From Prorocentrum cordatum (taxonomy: Eukaryota > Sar > Dinophyceae > Prorocentrales > Prorocentraceae), in NCBI GenBank assembly GCA_963575745.1, contig CAUYUJ010001336.1, positions 167,501-231,500 on the forward strand: a stretch of DNA of 64,000 bases, read 5' to 3'. Both the position numbers and the translations under genes were made by a program. Numbering within the stretch: position 1 is the stretch's first letter; every line of letters begins with the position of its first letter. Of the stretch, positions 39,601 through 50,159 are shown in pieces. The notes under the pieces were generated by a model. The model worked only from the letters and a program-made list of their open reading frames with translations. It ran no database searches and was not told the origin of the DNA.

Positions 39601-40650
39601 TGGAGGAAAGGATGAATTCGATGACATGGGCGTTTGGTTCACCGTCATCACCCTGTTCGTCGCCTTCGGCTAGAAGGTGGCACGCTGGCGAGGAATGTGT
39701 CGGTCTTGCTTGGCCAGCTGCGCGTTGAGCGTCAACTGTGTTATCTGGGTAATCGGTGTCTTCTTTGTGAAGCCCTTCATCGCAAGCTCTGCTTGGTACT
39801 CGTCCCGAGGTTGTCGCAGTAGGCTGTCTCCATGCTGGGGAGCTGCCTCCTTGCTTCGGCTCGTATGTTGGGGCTGAGTGGGGACATGAGGTCGTTGATG
39901 TCGTCCGCCGTACGTAGCTCTGGCTATGCCGCATACCACGATGGATGTAGGCGGCGTTCATTGCGGTGGTTCTCGTCGCGGTTGTCGAGTGACTGTAGTC
40001 GCCCCACTTTTGTCGAGCATGTATTGGCGAGTTGTTTGTCCTTCGATGATGCCCTCGCCGGCGACGTCCGCTCGAAGGTTGATTTGTGCTCCAGCTATAC
40101 TCGGCCATGTAGGATTTCCGTTGGATGCTGGGCCCAAGTATAGCTCGCATTTTTCGTGCACCTCGTCCAAGTGGTTCATCGGGGATCTGTGCTCGGTGCT
40201 GTAGTTCCTCAGGGTCTTTGTTTCCTTGTCAGTAGCGTTCGCCAGCGGTGCGAGGTCTCCATTCGGGCCCCCTTCGGCAGCGTGGAGTCCGGCACGCGTC
40301 TATGGAGTGATGTGGAAATTGTTTTTCTCCAAGGTCATGTTGTCACTTCGTGGGCGCAGCGCCTCTCCTCCCACGGTTGCCAATGTGTCAGCCAGATGTA
40401 GGAGGATGGGCATGGCCTCGTCTGAGCCCAGGGCGCTGCCGTTCTGGTTGGCGACGTGGAGAAGGAACGACGGGTGATAAGCCTTCGACTGGATGGCCAC
40501 CTTTTCTGCGTCTTGTAGATCCGCTCGTTCATGTACCTGCGTCGTCATGGCCTTGTGGTTTCGCTCAACGCTGGACAGCTCGGTGCCGCTATTGTAGAGA
40601 TCAGGTTCTTCTCAGCTATTGTAGAGACCTCCGGCCGGTGCCGCCGATCC
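36600..40650 (-). pseudogene. Heavily decayed minus-strand coding remnants
   Basis: Base composition drops in GC and the minus strand shows short frames with normal, hydrophilic, Thr/Asn/Gln-rich composition. Examples are ETHAHKLMSDYFEQVSG with YDLDIAPDPKIQLEYEQVM (about 38120-38280), TESQQ-type sequence with LATQEGVLRIIGKIQTSQ (about 38900-38990), ALSCENDDCFYDKRHFLQC with four cysteines (about 39260-39320), LDEVHEKCELYLGPASNGN (about 40110-40170), and VANQNGSALGSDEAMPILLH (about 40390-40460). Frames change every 100-300 bases and stops are frequent. The style resembles ORF1 of the LINE at 43-52 kb, so a second decayed element is the best guess. Confidence 0.35.
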
Positions 40651-41440
40651 GGGACGATCCCGCTGTCAGAAGGACGCAATCTCCCCAGAGCACTTGTTCA
40701 AACGTAAGTGGTTTGGAAACAGCTCGGAGGCATTGCGTGGGCTTCTTGAGGGGCCTCTACGACGCATCTTCGAATTCGAGGCCTCCTGGGGGGGCGTCTT
40801 GGAGGTGATTGTTGAGCCTCTTAGGAGCCTTTTGGGCATCTTGGGGGGCATGCAGAAGGCATCCTGGAGGCCTCCTGGGGGTGTGTAGGAGCGCTTTTGG
40901 GCGCCTTTTGGGGGCCTCTTGAGGGCCACTTGGAGCCTCTCGGGGTTTCTTGGGGACTCCTAGGGCCGTTTTGGTGCCTCCTGGGCGCCTCTTGGGCCGT
41001 CTTGGGCCCTTCTGGGGCCGCCATGGAGCCCTCTTGGGCGCTTCTTGGGCCCGTGCTGGGGCCCGCTTGGGCTGTTTTGGGGGCCTCCTGGGCCGTCTTG
41101 GGCCCTTCTTGGGCCGACTTGGGGCCCTCTTCAGAGCCTCTGGGCCTGTTTTGGGGGTCTCTTGGGCCGTGTTGGACACTGCGAATGCTGAAGAAGCGAA
41201 AGTACAAAAAATGGACGTTGTCCTAAGGGAATGGGGAAGATTTTCCGTCTTTGGGCACTCTTAGGAGGTGTCGGGAGGGTATGTTGGAGGCTTCTAGAGC
41301 CGTCTGAGGAACATATTGAGTGTCTTGGAGCGACGTTTCGGCCACTCAGGGCACTCTTGGGCCGCCTGGGCGGCCGCTGGGTTTTTATAAGCCCGCGTTC
41401 GAGCTCTCCGGGGCGAGGTGCCGACACGCAGTGAGCCAGA
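40651..41440 (+). repeat. 12-nt modular satellite block with spacer
   Basis: Plus-orientation units near GGGCCTCTTGG fill about 40730-41170. An AT-richer spacer at 41170-41260 is followed by further units to about 41400. The block interrupts the minus-strand coding remnants on both sides, which suggests it inserted into, or expanded within, an older element. Confidence 0.7.
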
Positions 41441-42180
41441 TCTCCGATTTTGCGACCGAAATTGGCTTGGAATCACCCCCCACCCCCCCGTCCCCTACCC
41501 CGGCAGAGCGACCCCGGCACCCACCCCCCCAGCAGAGCTGAAGCTCAAGAATTGAGGCTCAGGCTATATCTGAGGCTCTCTGAAACTCACACGTTGGATC
41601 GGCGGATTTCCTTGGCCTGCTCCCATGACAGCGCAGCGATGAGTGCTCTTGGGAACGTGTTGTTGGTCGAGCCGTCTTCTTTGGGCACGGCCCAGTGGCC
41701 GTCACGGATCCACGGGTGGCCAAAATGGGCATCAGTCGTGCCCCAAACGGCCCGTTTCGGGGTCCTTGGGTGTTGGGCATACCGTCCAGCATTGCCGTCA
41801 GGGGTATGGGCCCAGAGTTAGGGCTTTTGGGTGCTCCCCCTGGTCCCGCGAAGCGGGGAAACAAAAGAAACAATCCCTGGACCACGACCGAAGGGCGTGG
41901 CGCCCTCGCGCAGCGGGGGCCCGAGGATCACCGCCTAGGGTTCACAGACCAAAACCTCGGTTGGCGAGTGTTTGGGGTCCAGGTGGGTCCCGGTGGTTCC
42001 AAAGTGGGTCCAGCGCCACCTGCCCTATGTTGCGTCTACAGGGCCTGTAGCGGCAACTTAGATTATCGGGTCCAATTTGTCCAGGTCCAGGGGTCTTAAA
42101 GAAAAAAAAGAATTCTTTGAACCCCCCCTGCGGGTCCTTTAGTACCAATGACGGCAAGGCTGGACAGTATCCCCAACACC
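41441..42180. other. No gene recognised
   Basis: Mixed sequence with C-runs near 41470-41530 and a short A-run near 42104. No gene is seen. Confidence 0.4.
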
Positions 42181-42700
42181 TTAACTGTAGGCCCAAAACC
42201 CTAACAACAGGACCCTGAAACGGTAGTGCGGTGCGTGCGTCGGTCTTGGTGAGAAGCGTTGGTCCATAGTGTCGAAGTTGGGCCCTTTGCGGTTTCTGTC
42301 AAAGAAATCAATGTTTGCGTCGTCAGTTTTCTCGGCAGCGTCTCTTTCCCAGTTGTGATTGGTTGCTGCCAGGTATGCTAAGGTGTAGTGGCACTGGTAG
42401 AGCGCATTCATCCATCCTCTCGGCGCGTTGGTCTGAAGTATCACCTGTTCGATTGCCAGTGCCGCGTAGGTTTACCCACTGGGCAGCACTGTTGATTGTA
42501 GCCCTTCTTGTGCTCGATCAGGCGGTCGCTCTGCCGCCGTTGCGAACTGCGGGTCGAATCATGTGTCGGCGGAGGGATGTAAGCGAGGAGCTCCATGCCA
42601 GGTCGGATGCTTCGACCATCTAGCTCCTTCAGTTTGTTCTCCCGTTGGAGCATGTTGTGATGCCGCCGGTGCGATGTCGCGTCTTCGGTGTTGTTGTAGC
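42181..42700 (-). pseudogene. Minus-strand coding remnant
   Basis: Two frames of normal composition meet near 42445: one ends IEHKKGYNQQCCPVGKP, the other reads ILQTNAPRGWMNALYQCHYT and NHNWERDAAEKTDDANIDFF. This looks like a helical protein broken by a frameshift. It probably belongs with the remnants at 36.6-40.6 kb. The family is unknown. Confidence 0.3.
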
Positions 42701-43379
42701 TGCTGTGTACATTCGGCGTTTTGGGAAGTCAGGTTTTTGTGGCCTTCGGTGATCTTGATGTAGGAGTCTCTTGCTAATCTTACCTTAGGCAGTAGATTGA
42801 GTACCTTTTAGTCGATCGTCGCGACACATAGCTCGATCCCATTGCCAAGCTGTCGGTCCCAGTTCAGGTCGACCGCCAGCTCCGTGGCAGGCTCGTTCAC
42901 AGCGAACAGTGTGGCTCAAGGCTGACATTGGTAAGTTCCAAACCTTGAGGTAGAAGGGGGATTGGTGTTGGCGGATGCTGATGTGATCTATGTGGTTTAT
43001 TTTTGCTCTGAAAGGTCATTCCGATTGCCGCGGGTCGACTGAAGGGGCAGCCTACCCTCAGGTCACGCGTACGGGAACCCCTTGAGGGCGTAACTGAAGG
43101 TCCAGTTGAGGCATCGCCTATCAGGGAACATGCCCCAAGGTACGTAGGCCGCACGGTCGGCTGTAGTTCAGGAGGGGAAGAAACACACAGACACAATTAA
43201 TCGTCGATCCCCAGGAAAATATGGGAAAATATGGGAAGTGGTGGGGAAGACAAAAACTCAGAAAATATTGGAAACTATGGGTTTTTTTTATTTGTGTGTA
43301 TTTATTTGTGTGTTTGTGGGCCTCTTCAGTAGTCCCTGTCAGTCAATTACAGAGTGGACGTCGGAGACGCAAGGGCTTG
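42701..43379. other. No gene recognised
   Basis: Mixed to AT-richer sequence. TGGCTCAAG at 42912 matches the spliced-leader 3' end over nine bases only. Confidence 0.35.
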
Positions 43380-44470
43380 CTTGGCTGGGCTGGCGTGGTG
43401 AGCTCGTCGGTCGGTCGGCACGGGGCGTCGGTGGTTCATGCAGCCAATGCGGTGTCTGAATTCGTAGTGCGGGTCCAGTGGTGTGCAGAAGGTCGAATAG
43501 GTCTCGTCAATGTGCCACTCCTGTGTATTTGGCGCCTGGGATCACCTCCTGATCGCCTCGGATAGGGATGCTGCGAGTCTGTTGATGAACTCTGTTGGAT
43601 ACGTTTTGGTCTCAGCACTTCGCCACGTGCCGTCTTAATTGCGTCCGAGGAGCGGTGGATGTGCCCCTGGGTCCGCGTTTGCATCTGCATCTGTTGGGCT
43701 TCGGGAAGATGCGTGCGGGTTGTCCAGGCACGCCTATCCCAAGTAGGCTCGTAGGTTTGCGGGCCTTCTGTTCCAATATGCACTGGTCGAAGGACACGAG
43801 TTGTGCGTCAGGCCAGCGTATTAGATGCTGTAGCTCAGATAGTAGCCAGCTATTTGGTACCTGCCTGCCGTCGTGGACTGTCTCAGGACGCTCCATGCTT
43901 GCAGGTATGCCCGTGGCGTCTGCTACGTACAACGTAGGTATCGTAGTTAGTAGGAGCTGGTTGCCGACGTCGATCTGGTCGTTTCCCTGACCTGTCAGGT
44001 AGTTCAGGCCCCATGGTTGGCCCTGGCCGCTTAGTGGTCGAGGTTGATGCTTTGCGTCAGGTTTGTCTCTCGTTCTTGCCGCACTCCACGTCTCGCACGG
44101 TGGACCAGCCATACTACACCTCAGGCGATGCTTAAGAAAACCTAAGTTTTCGTCCAGAGTCGCGATCATTCTTAACTTTTCAATGTAAATCCCAAGATTT
44201 TGATAGAAGTTCGGGGTTTTATTCAATTTCTGAGACTATGAATTTCTTAACCCATGATTTCTTAAGCATTTCGCAGGGTGTAGCCGCAACTCTCCCTTCC
44301 CTCATGTTGTTGATCCAGAAGTCAATCGTACTCCAGTTGGTCAGGTCTTCTGCGGCGGCGTGGTCGATGGACAGCGCATACACGTTTGTATTCTGTGGTG
44401 GTGAGAAGTGTCCCATCCAGTCTTGTGTATCCTTCTCGTCTGTGCCCTCTGTAGAGATGTAGGATAGAAT
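43380..44470 (-). pseudogene. C5-methyltransferase-like domain of the LINE
   Basis: Reading the minus strand, VYALSIDHAAAEDL leads into NMREGRVAA. It is then interrupted by the inserted MITE and resumes as MAGPPCETWSAARTRDKPD. Further on come PNSWLLSELQHLIRWPDAQL, SFDQCILEQKARKPTSLL, a zinc-like CRCKRG stretch, and after a frameshift and stop HIDETYSTFCTPLDPHYEF. The PPC-x-TWS-x-AR and FDQC...KPT motifs are those seen in the recombinase element's inserted domain. In C5-methyltransferases the PPC cysteine attacks cytosine. Here the usual PCQ glutamine is replaced by Glu and the expected EHP motif reads ERP. A function in cytosine methylation is plausible only for intact relatives. Confidence 0.6.
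44117..44280 (+). mobile_element. TA-target inverted-repeat element (MITE), copy 2, inside the LINE
   Basis: This 164-bp AT-rich element, CACC...GGTG with ATGCTTAAGAAA inner TIRs, is flanked on both sides by TA (44115-44116 and 44281-44282). Taking out the element and one TA restores the minus-strand LINE reading ...GRVAASMAGPPCETW in one frame. That is good evidence for a TA target duplication and for insertion after the LINE. Confidence 0.85.
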
Positions 44471-44639
44471 TGGCAGATTGTCCCACAGGTCGAGGTATGT
44501 TTGGATTGGTCGTCTGTCGGTCGTCAGCTGGTAACTCCACCAGTGGAATTCTGTCGCGGGTCGCTGACGTGTCCTTCGTATAAGTCGAGGTGATGTCGGT
44601 CTTGTAGCTGGGGATGTGGGCGTAGTCTGGTGGTCTCCT

Positions 44640-44969
44640 TGCCTTGATGTTGGCGCGCTGTGAAGCTCGTATCTCTTCTCTGTTCTGCTCTGTCTCTTGG
44701 TCGTCGTCTGGTGGGACTCCGGTCATCCATGGCTCCGCACATGATGGCGTCGCCTGGAGGTGCTTGACGAGCCTCGCGCAGGCGTGGCACTGGTAGCTGC
44801 AAGTCAGGCATATCGAGCCCCGTGCCCATCTTGTGGGACGTGTGCCAGTTCTGCGCTGCTTCCAAAGGTGCGCGTAGCAGGCGTTCTTCTTGGTGACCGT
44901 CACCCCGCACTGATAGCACATTGGGGTAGGTGACTCACGTTGAGCTGGAATGCGTGGCAATGGTGGCAT
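44640..44969 (-). pseudogene. LINE zinc-finger region
   Basis: Two Cys/His clusters follow one another: CYQCGVTVTKKNACYAHLWK, and CLTCSYQCHACARLVKH with a trailing QATPSC. They resemble C2H2/CCHC nucleic-acid-binding fingers placed between RT and the C-terminal domain. The frame stays open for about 215 codons and shifts before the methyltransferase-like domain. Such fingers probably help bind element RNA or target DNA. Confidence 0.55.
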
Positions 44970-44999
44970 GTCGTCAGTGTTTTGGCATGGCTCGAGGGC

Positions 45000-45850
45000 T
45001 CTGTATCATTGTTCTTAGTGTGCTTGGTATGCCTGTCTTTGTTGATCTCTTGTCGCTGCTTTTTTGACGATATCCTTGAACCTGTCGGGTTCGGCTCTTG
45101 CCGCTTGCAGTGCTTCGTGTATCTCGTGGGACTCAGCCAGTTTATTTGAGGAGTCCAGGTAGTCGTACAGCCATGCCAAGTCGTTCTCCAGCGTCTCTGA
45201 CCATCCCGTTTCATGTAGTAGCTCTTGGTCCAGTAGTCGTAGGTACACCGTAGGGTTTTGAAGTAGCAGGCGGGGTAGGTATCTCAGCCTCCTGGCCCGT
45301 CTCGCAACGTTGCGTGGCATTCGGCCAGCGGCTGCCAGGACCTTGAGTGTGGATACTTGGTCTTTGGCATTGTGGCCAGTTGCTTGACGGTAGCCCTTCA
45401 TGCATTCTATTGCGAGTGTTGCGTTGTCAGTTTCGGTTAGGTTGCTCCACACATGGTCGTTGTATGTCAGAGTAGAGAGTGCCAATGAGTCGTCGTATCG
45501 TATATGATTGTCGGTTGCGATGGTCTTCCGCGTGAACATTTGCATGCGTTGTAGTCCTCGGCTTACCAGGGCCTTGGTAGTCCGTCGTTTGACCTCCGGG
45601 CCCATACTTCCTGTGGCCGCGATGTTCGTGCCGATCGCTGTCTGGGAATCCATCAGGTCAGTGGTCTGCTCGGAGTAGCTGGTTGGTATCGATGTCATGC
45701 ATGATTTGGGCATGTGCTCTTTCGCAGTCCTGGAGCCGTTGCCGAAACGTAGTAGCATGTGATTGATCTTCTTGGTGTCGAGGCGTTGCCGTGGCCACGT
45801 GTTCGTGCCTCCACAAGCAGTAGTAGAGTCGCGGCCGTGTCCACTGCATG
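45000..45850 (-). pseudogene. LINE region C-terminal to RT
   Basis: An open stretch of about 200 residues has helical, Arg/Leu-rich character: ALSTLTYNDHVWSNLTETDN, KVLAAAGRMPRNVARRARRL, RYLPRLLLQNPTVYLRLLDQ, then DLAWLYDYLDSSNKLAE. I recall this type of segment after RT in dinoflagellate LINEs. It has no assigned function. It is the best preserved part of the element. Confidence 0.5.
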
Positions 45851-47340
45851 TTGGGACGTTGTAGTGGCGCATGCTGTGAGGTCGTCTACAACGAGGCGCC
45901 AGTGAGTGATCTGTCTCCGTCGTGTCCGTCGGTAGGTTGGCGTCCTCTTGCGAACGTGGGCCTGTTGCTGTTGTCATGGTCGAACTCGTACTGTATCCCT
46001 TTGTCGATCATGTCGGTCGCTATGGCGTTGGTGAGCCTTGCGAATGCCACGTTGAAGGAGAAGTCAGACATAGGTACTCCTGGTCGAGTGCCTGTTCGTG
46101 GTTTGGCAATTCGGGTCGACCCCCTCGTTGTTGCACAGAGATCAATATGGGCGCCTCTTAGCAGTGCGACGAGGTGCTCGTCGTCTGTGTTCTTGTCGAC
46201 GTGTGGAGTCCCCTGTATTGTGTGCTCGAGCTATGGTTGGAGCGCAGGTGGGATATCCACGCTGTCCAGTAGGTCGCGCATGTCGCCCTCGTCGGTTGGC
46301 AAGTTGTAGATGGATTCCATCACCACCGCTTAGAAGGCACCTTTCAGGTCCAGAAGCAGTGCCCTACTTGTTCCTTTTGCCTTCAGGATGCTGATGTGGG
46401 TGGAGGTAGCGTGGGTCACTAAATCGGCGCCCCTGTCGGGCCTGGCTCCACAATAGACGTGACGTCATGGAGCAGGTTGGCCGTGATATCCTTGAGCTTA
46501 GCCCTCTGAAAACGGTGGTTGCGCTTTGCTATCGCGTTGTTGAGAGCAAGATCCTCCATCGTTCGGCGAGGCATTTACTATTGACGCCGTTCTTTGCGAA
46601 AGATGCCTGCCATCCCCCCTTATGTGAGAGTGGCTCCACAGTCGCGAACTGTGCCTTGACCAGGACGGGGTAGTAAAGGCGCGCAATATCGTCGCTGGCG
46701 ATTTTGGCACATCTCTTCGGTTATTTCGTCGGGTCCTCCGTGTCGGTGCCGGCGTGGCCTAGCTATGCGGAAGCTCGTTCGGAGCTCGCGCTTTCGTGAC
46801 GATGTTTGCGGTGGGGTTGTTCTCGCCAATGCGTAGGTTGATGGCGTGGTTGGCGTTTGTATCGCATGTGCTTGCAATGCTGTTGGCCTCCCGTTTTCTC
46901 GCGTGGCCAGCTTTGGCGAAGTGGTCTAACTCCGCCTCCGCCTGCGTGTGCTCGCTCATGATCGGTTCGCCGTTCTCGCCGAGGTTGTAGCGGTGCTCCG
47001 TGATCAGTCTCGGCGGTCTGCCTCCGCATCGTAGTAGACATTTGACCCCTTCCCATTCTGCCCTGCTGTACTTTACCTCGCCGACGTTGTTAATGTTGCC
47101 GGCGTATCCCTCCAGGTAGGCGCCTTTGCCAGCGCGGGTCCGGTATGCTAGCTGTGCTCTTGCTCTTGTATGTTGAAGAAAAGCGTTGATGGCAAGCTGG
47201 AGTTCTTCGTGTTCGGCCTGATGTCGCACCACTGGAATCCCAGTCCTGATCATGTTGATGAGGGATGCTGGACCACGGAGTGAGTGGCAAGCTGTTTTCG
47301 TGGGAATCGTCGCCTCGGCAAGCTGGCATGCCAACTTCGC
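45850..47340 (-). pseudogene. LINE reverse transcriptase
   Basis: The pre-RT segment (GEPIMSEHTQAEAELDHFAK, about 46910-46970) and GPDEITEEMCQNRQ are followed by palm motif A in ALLLDLKGAF (about 46345-46372), motif B in GVPMSDFSFNVAFARL (about 46035-46082) and motif C in RLVVDDLTA (about 45877-45903). The catalytic aspartates are all readable. However, motif A ends in a stop, another stop lies about 40 codons on, and a frameshift separates motifs B and C. The enzyme would have copied element RNA at a nicked target. This copy is inactive. Confidence 0.75.
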
Positions 47341-47689
47341 CGTGCTGATGCGAGCTCGTGTTGGCTAAGGGTCCGTTGTCCACTCGGCGATGTTTTTGAC
47401 AAGCTCGGCGCATTCGTATGATGGCGACGGCGGCGGCGGTGGCGCATGGCATACGTATTCTGATGGGCTGTCGCTTGTAGACCTTGTCCGCAGCCTCTCT
47501 CACGCTCTTGTTCAGATCATGGGCGTGGTCGTTGATGTCGGTATCCCACGCTTGGAGTTGGATGTGTTGGAGTTCTGTTTGCAACATCGCTTGGTAGTTC
47601 GCACCTGCCAACTTGGTCTGGTCGAGTCGTGGTGTCGCATGCTTTGCGTGGGGGACTGCCGCGTACTTCTGTTGCATGGTCACGGGCAG

Positions 47690-48640
47690 GTGGCCCTCGT
47701 CTTCCTGAAGCAGATCCATGTCCCCGATACTTCTCACGCCCGTGGCGGTGTCAAGGTTGATGGTCGGGATGGCGATGTAGTCGATGCGCTCCGCCTTGCT
47801 TCCCTTTTCTGCAGGTACATGTGGGTCCTCTGCGCCCCATTGCCGCCTGGACTGCAGTAAGCTGGCATTCCAAAAGTTATTCGCAGAAGCGGGTGCTTGC
47901 TTCGTTTTTCTCAAGTCTCTCACCGCAGTCCCCGATTGAGTCCGTCACCCGCTCCCCAGTTGTAGCGTTGGCGTCGGTCATGACCATATCGATGCTGACT
48001 TCGTTTGCCATGTTGGCCACACTCGCCCAGAATATGCTTACTGTTCCGGTCCTGAATGTCCATGTTGTGTGAGCTGCCGCCGCCGTCCTCATTGAGCCTG
48101 GTGCCGTGACTCTGACAACTAGTAGTCGTGGACCTTGATGCAATACCTTGAAGTAGTTGGGGCGAAGGTATTGTTTGTCGTCTTTACTTTCTTCTCAGGG
48201 CAAGCCCATGTTGATTAGCAAGGAGCAGCCCAGGTGGTAGTCCTCGTGTCCGCCAGTTACGATATGGCACCCGTGCATGCTGGTCGTTCCTCGGGGCAGC
48301 CTAGCCTCCTGCATGACAGCGATGTGGACGTCCATGCGCTTCAGCTGGTGGCGTATGAGCGTATGACCTCGAGTCTCGCCTGCTTTCTGCCTGTGTGGGC
48401 CGGTTCCTTTAAGCCGCGCGCGTTCAAAGTCATCTCGTTGAGGGAGATGGTCACCTCCTTGCTGGTTTGCTCTTGTCTTGGTTCGAAATTCTCGGTCGTC
48501 GCCATGGCCGTCGGCGGTGTAGCTGTCATGCCGTTGTCGCTCAAGTTTGGGTATGCCGCCCGAGTTTTGTCTTCCGTTTGGAGTAGCCTTTCCCGACTGC
48601 GTTGATGCGTCGAATTTCTTTCCAGTGTGGTTGTGGACAT
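47690..48640 (-). pseudogene. LINE apurinic-type endonuclease
   Basis: Motifs appear in order on the minus strand: TLNARGL (catalytic Asn, about 48420), MDVHIAVMQEARLP (catalytic Glu, about 48315), MVMTDANATTGERV (Asp-x-Asn, about 47970), then KAERIDYIAIP and EDEGHLPVTM (terminal His, about 47690-47780). They fall in three frames, so the gene is broken. In LINEs this endonuclease makes the first-strand nick that primes reverse transcription. Confidence 0.7.
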
Positions 48641-49110
48641 ACCTCTTCATGTTCGTTTTTGTTTTTTGCCCACGGAGTCGGCGAGCTCGTTCCATGGGTG
48701 CTTTTTGTGAGCGTAGACGTCCGTATATAGACGTGTCGCACTCGACGCTAGCTGGTGGAGCTGGTTAATCAGTGTGGCCATGTCGTGATTGCTATGAGGG
48801 ATGTAGTTGTCCTTATCCAGTCCAATGGCCAGCTTAGAGTTCGTATGCACGGTTTTGGGAACATTGTTATAGATGGATGTTTGGTTCTACATCCATCCGA
48901 ATGCCCACATAAGCGTTGTCAGTTCCGATGTGGTTGATGTCGACTTCTCAACGTCAGTTGATGTGGAGCTGTGCACTCTGACTGCCATCGTGCCGATGTG
49001 CGCGAGGCCGTCCTCGTCCTCTATGGTGATGACGACCTCCCATGCGTCTTTGGTTGATTTGGTCTGGTGTGTGCCGTCGATGTAATGGTTCCATGCGTCC
49101 TTGGAGGGCC
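48640..49110 (-). pseudogene. LINE RNase H domain, placed before the endonuclease
   Basis: One minus-strand frame reads KDAWNHYIDGTHQTKST, then STTSELTTLMWAFGWM, a TAG stop, and continues TVHTNSKLAIGLDKDN, NHDMATLINQLHQLASSATR and HPWNELADSVGK. The first Asp (YIDGTH), the Glu (SELTTL) and the last Asp (NELAD) fit RNase H. The middle Asp position is Asn in HTNSKLA, so it is probably mutated. It leads directly into the endonuclease reading. Confidence 0.6.
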
Positions 49111-49119
49111 GAGTTCCAC

Positions 49120-50159
49120 TGCCATAGTGGCTGATGGGAGGAACCTCTCTGGTTCGTCCAGGTCTGGGAAGGTGGATGCAATTTTGGGCGGGGAGGTGCG
49201 CCTGAGCACGTAAGCGATCGGCTCGGTCATTGTAAATGTGGGACGAACCGCTTCTCTCGCTTGGCGTCTCTCTCTGTGGTCTCCCGATGCCGCTACCGGA
49301 TTCCCTTCGGGCATCATCCGTTAAAGTTGGAACGATACAGAGAATATTAGCATACCAAAAAATCTCCCGATGCCGCTACCTCTCGCACGGAGCAGGCTTT
49401 GGTGTCAGTCGTCCGTGGTGCCAGGTGGGCGTGCATTAGCATTTCCACAGCACCAGCTTGTGATATGCTGTCCCTGCCGTTGTGGGGGCCATCTTCCATA
49501 CCTGGTCGGGGTGGGTCGGGCGTTCGTCGAGTAGGGAGTCGGTCACCCACGCCTTCCTCCAATCCTCGATTACGAGGTCGAAGTCGCGTGCCATCCGTAG
49601 CCCCGTGCTGGTGTGGTGGTGTTCTGTGGCTCCGTCGAATACGGCAGTGGTGGTGTCCGTCGTTTGTACACTACGTCGTCCTTTCTACCATTGCCCTGAA
49701 TGTTGGAGCTGCTCGTTTTGTTGGTCCGTCGGAAAGGTGCCGGTGCAGGTCCTCTCGTTTTATCGGGGCTGCGAGGCGTGCCCATCTTGATAATCCTCTC
49801 CAGTGGTGAAACCGGTCTGGGTCAAGCCGGTCTGGGTCCAGCCGATCCTCGGTCAAGCTTGCATATAGGTGTTCCAGAGTCACCGTTCGCGGCGTGGACT
49901 GGTCCTTGTCCATCGCCGCATCGACACCGCCAGATCGAATCCCGAGTCACCACCTGCGTCGGCCACGTCGTCATTGGTGGCTAGGTCGGTTGGAGTGCTG
50001 GCGTCAGGTGTGCGTGGAACACTGACATGTGGCTCGCTTGGGTCGATCGTCGCCCTTATCGTATTCTGCGCGCTTGAGCCTCTCGTGGGGGGGATGCTTG
50101 CTTGCGGGCTGGTGGTATAGATGAGCGCTTGCCTCATGTACCAATGAAGTATCGTTGCG
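49120..50159 (-). pseudogene. LINE inter-domain remnant
   Basis: Short frames of Pro/Arg/Thr-rich composition (for example PAPFRRTNKTSSSNIQGN and LDPDRLDPDRFHHWRGLSRW) link ORF1 to RNase H. No domain is recognised. CTCCCGATGCCGCTACC occurs at about 49273 and 49365. Confidence 0.35.

Noticed and set aside
42907-42920. TGGCTCAAG match to the spliced-leader 3' end
   Set aside because: Only nine bases match, as expected by chance in 64 kb on two strands.
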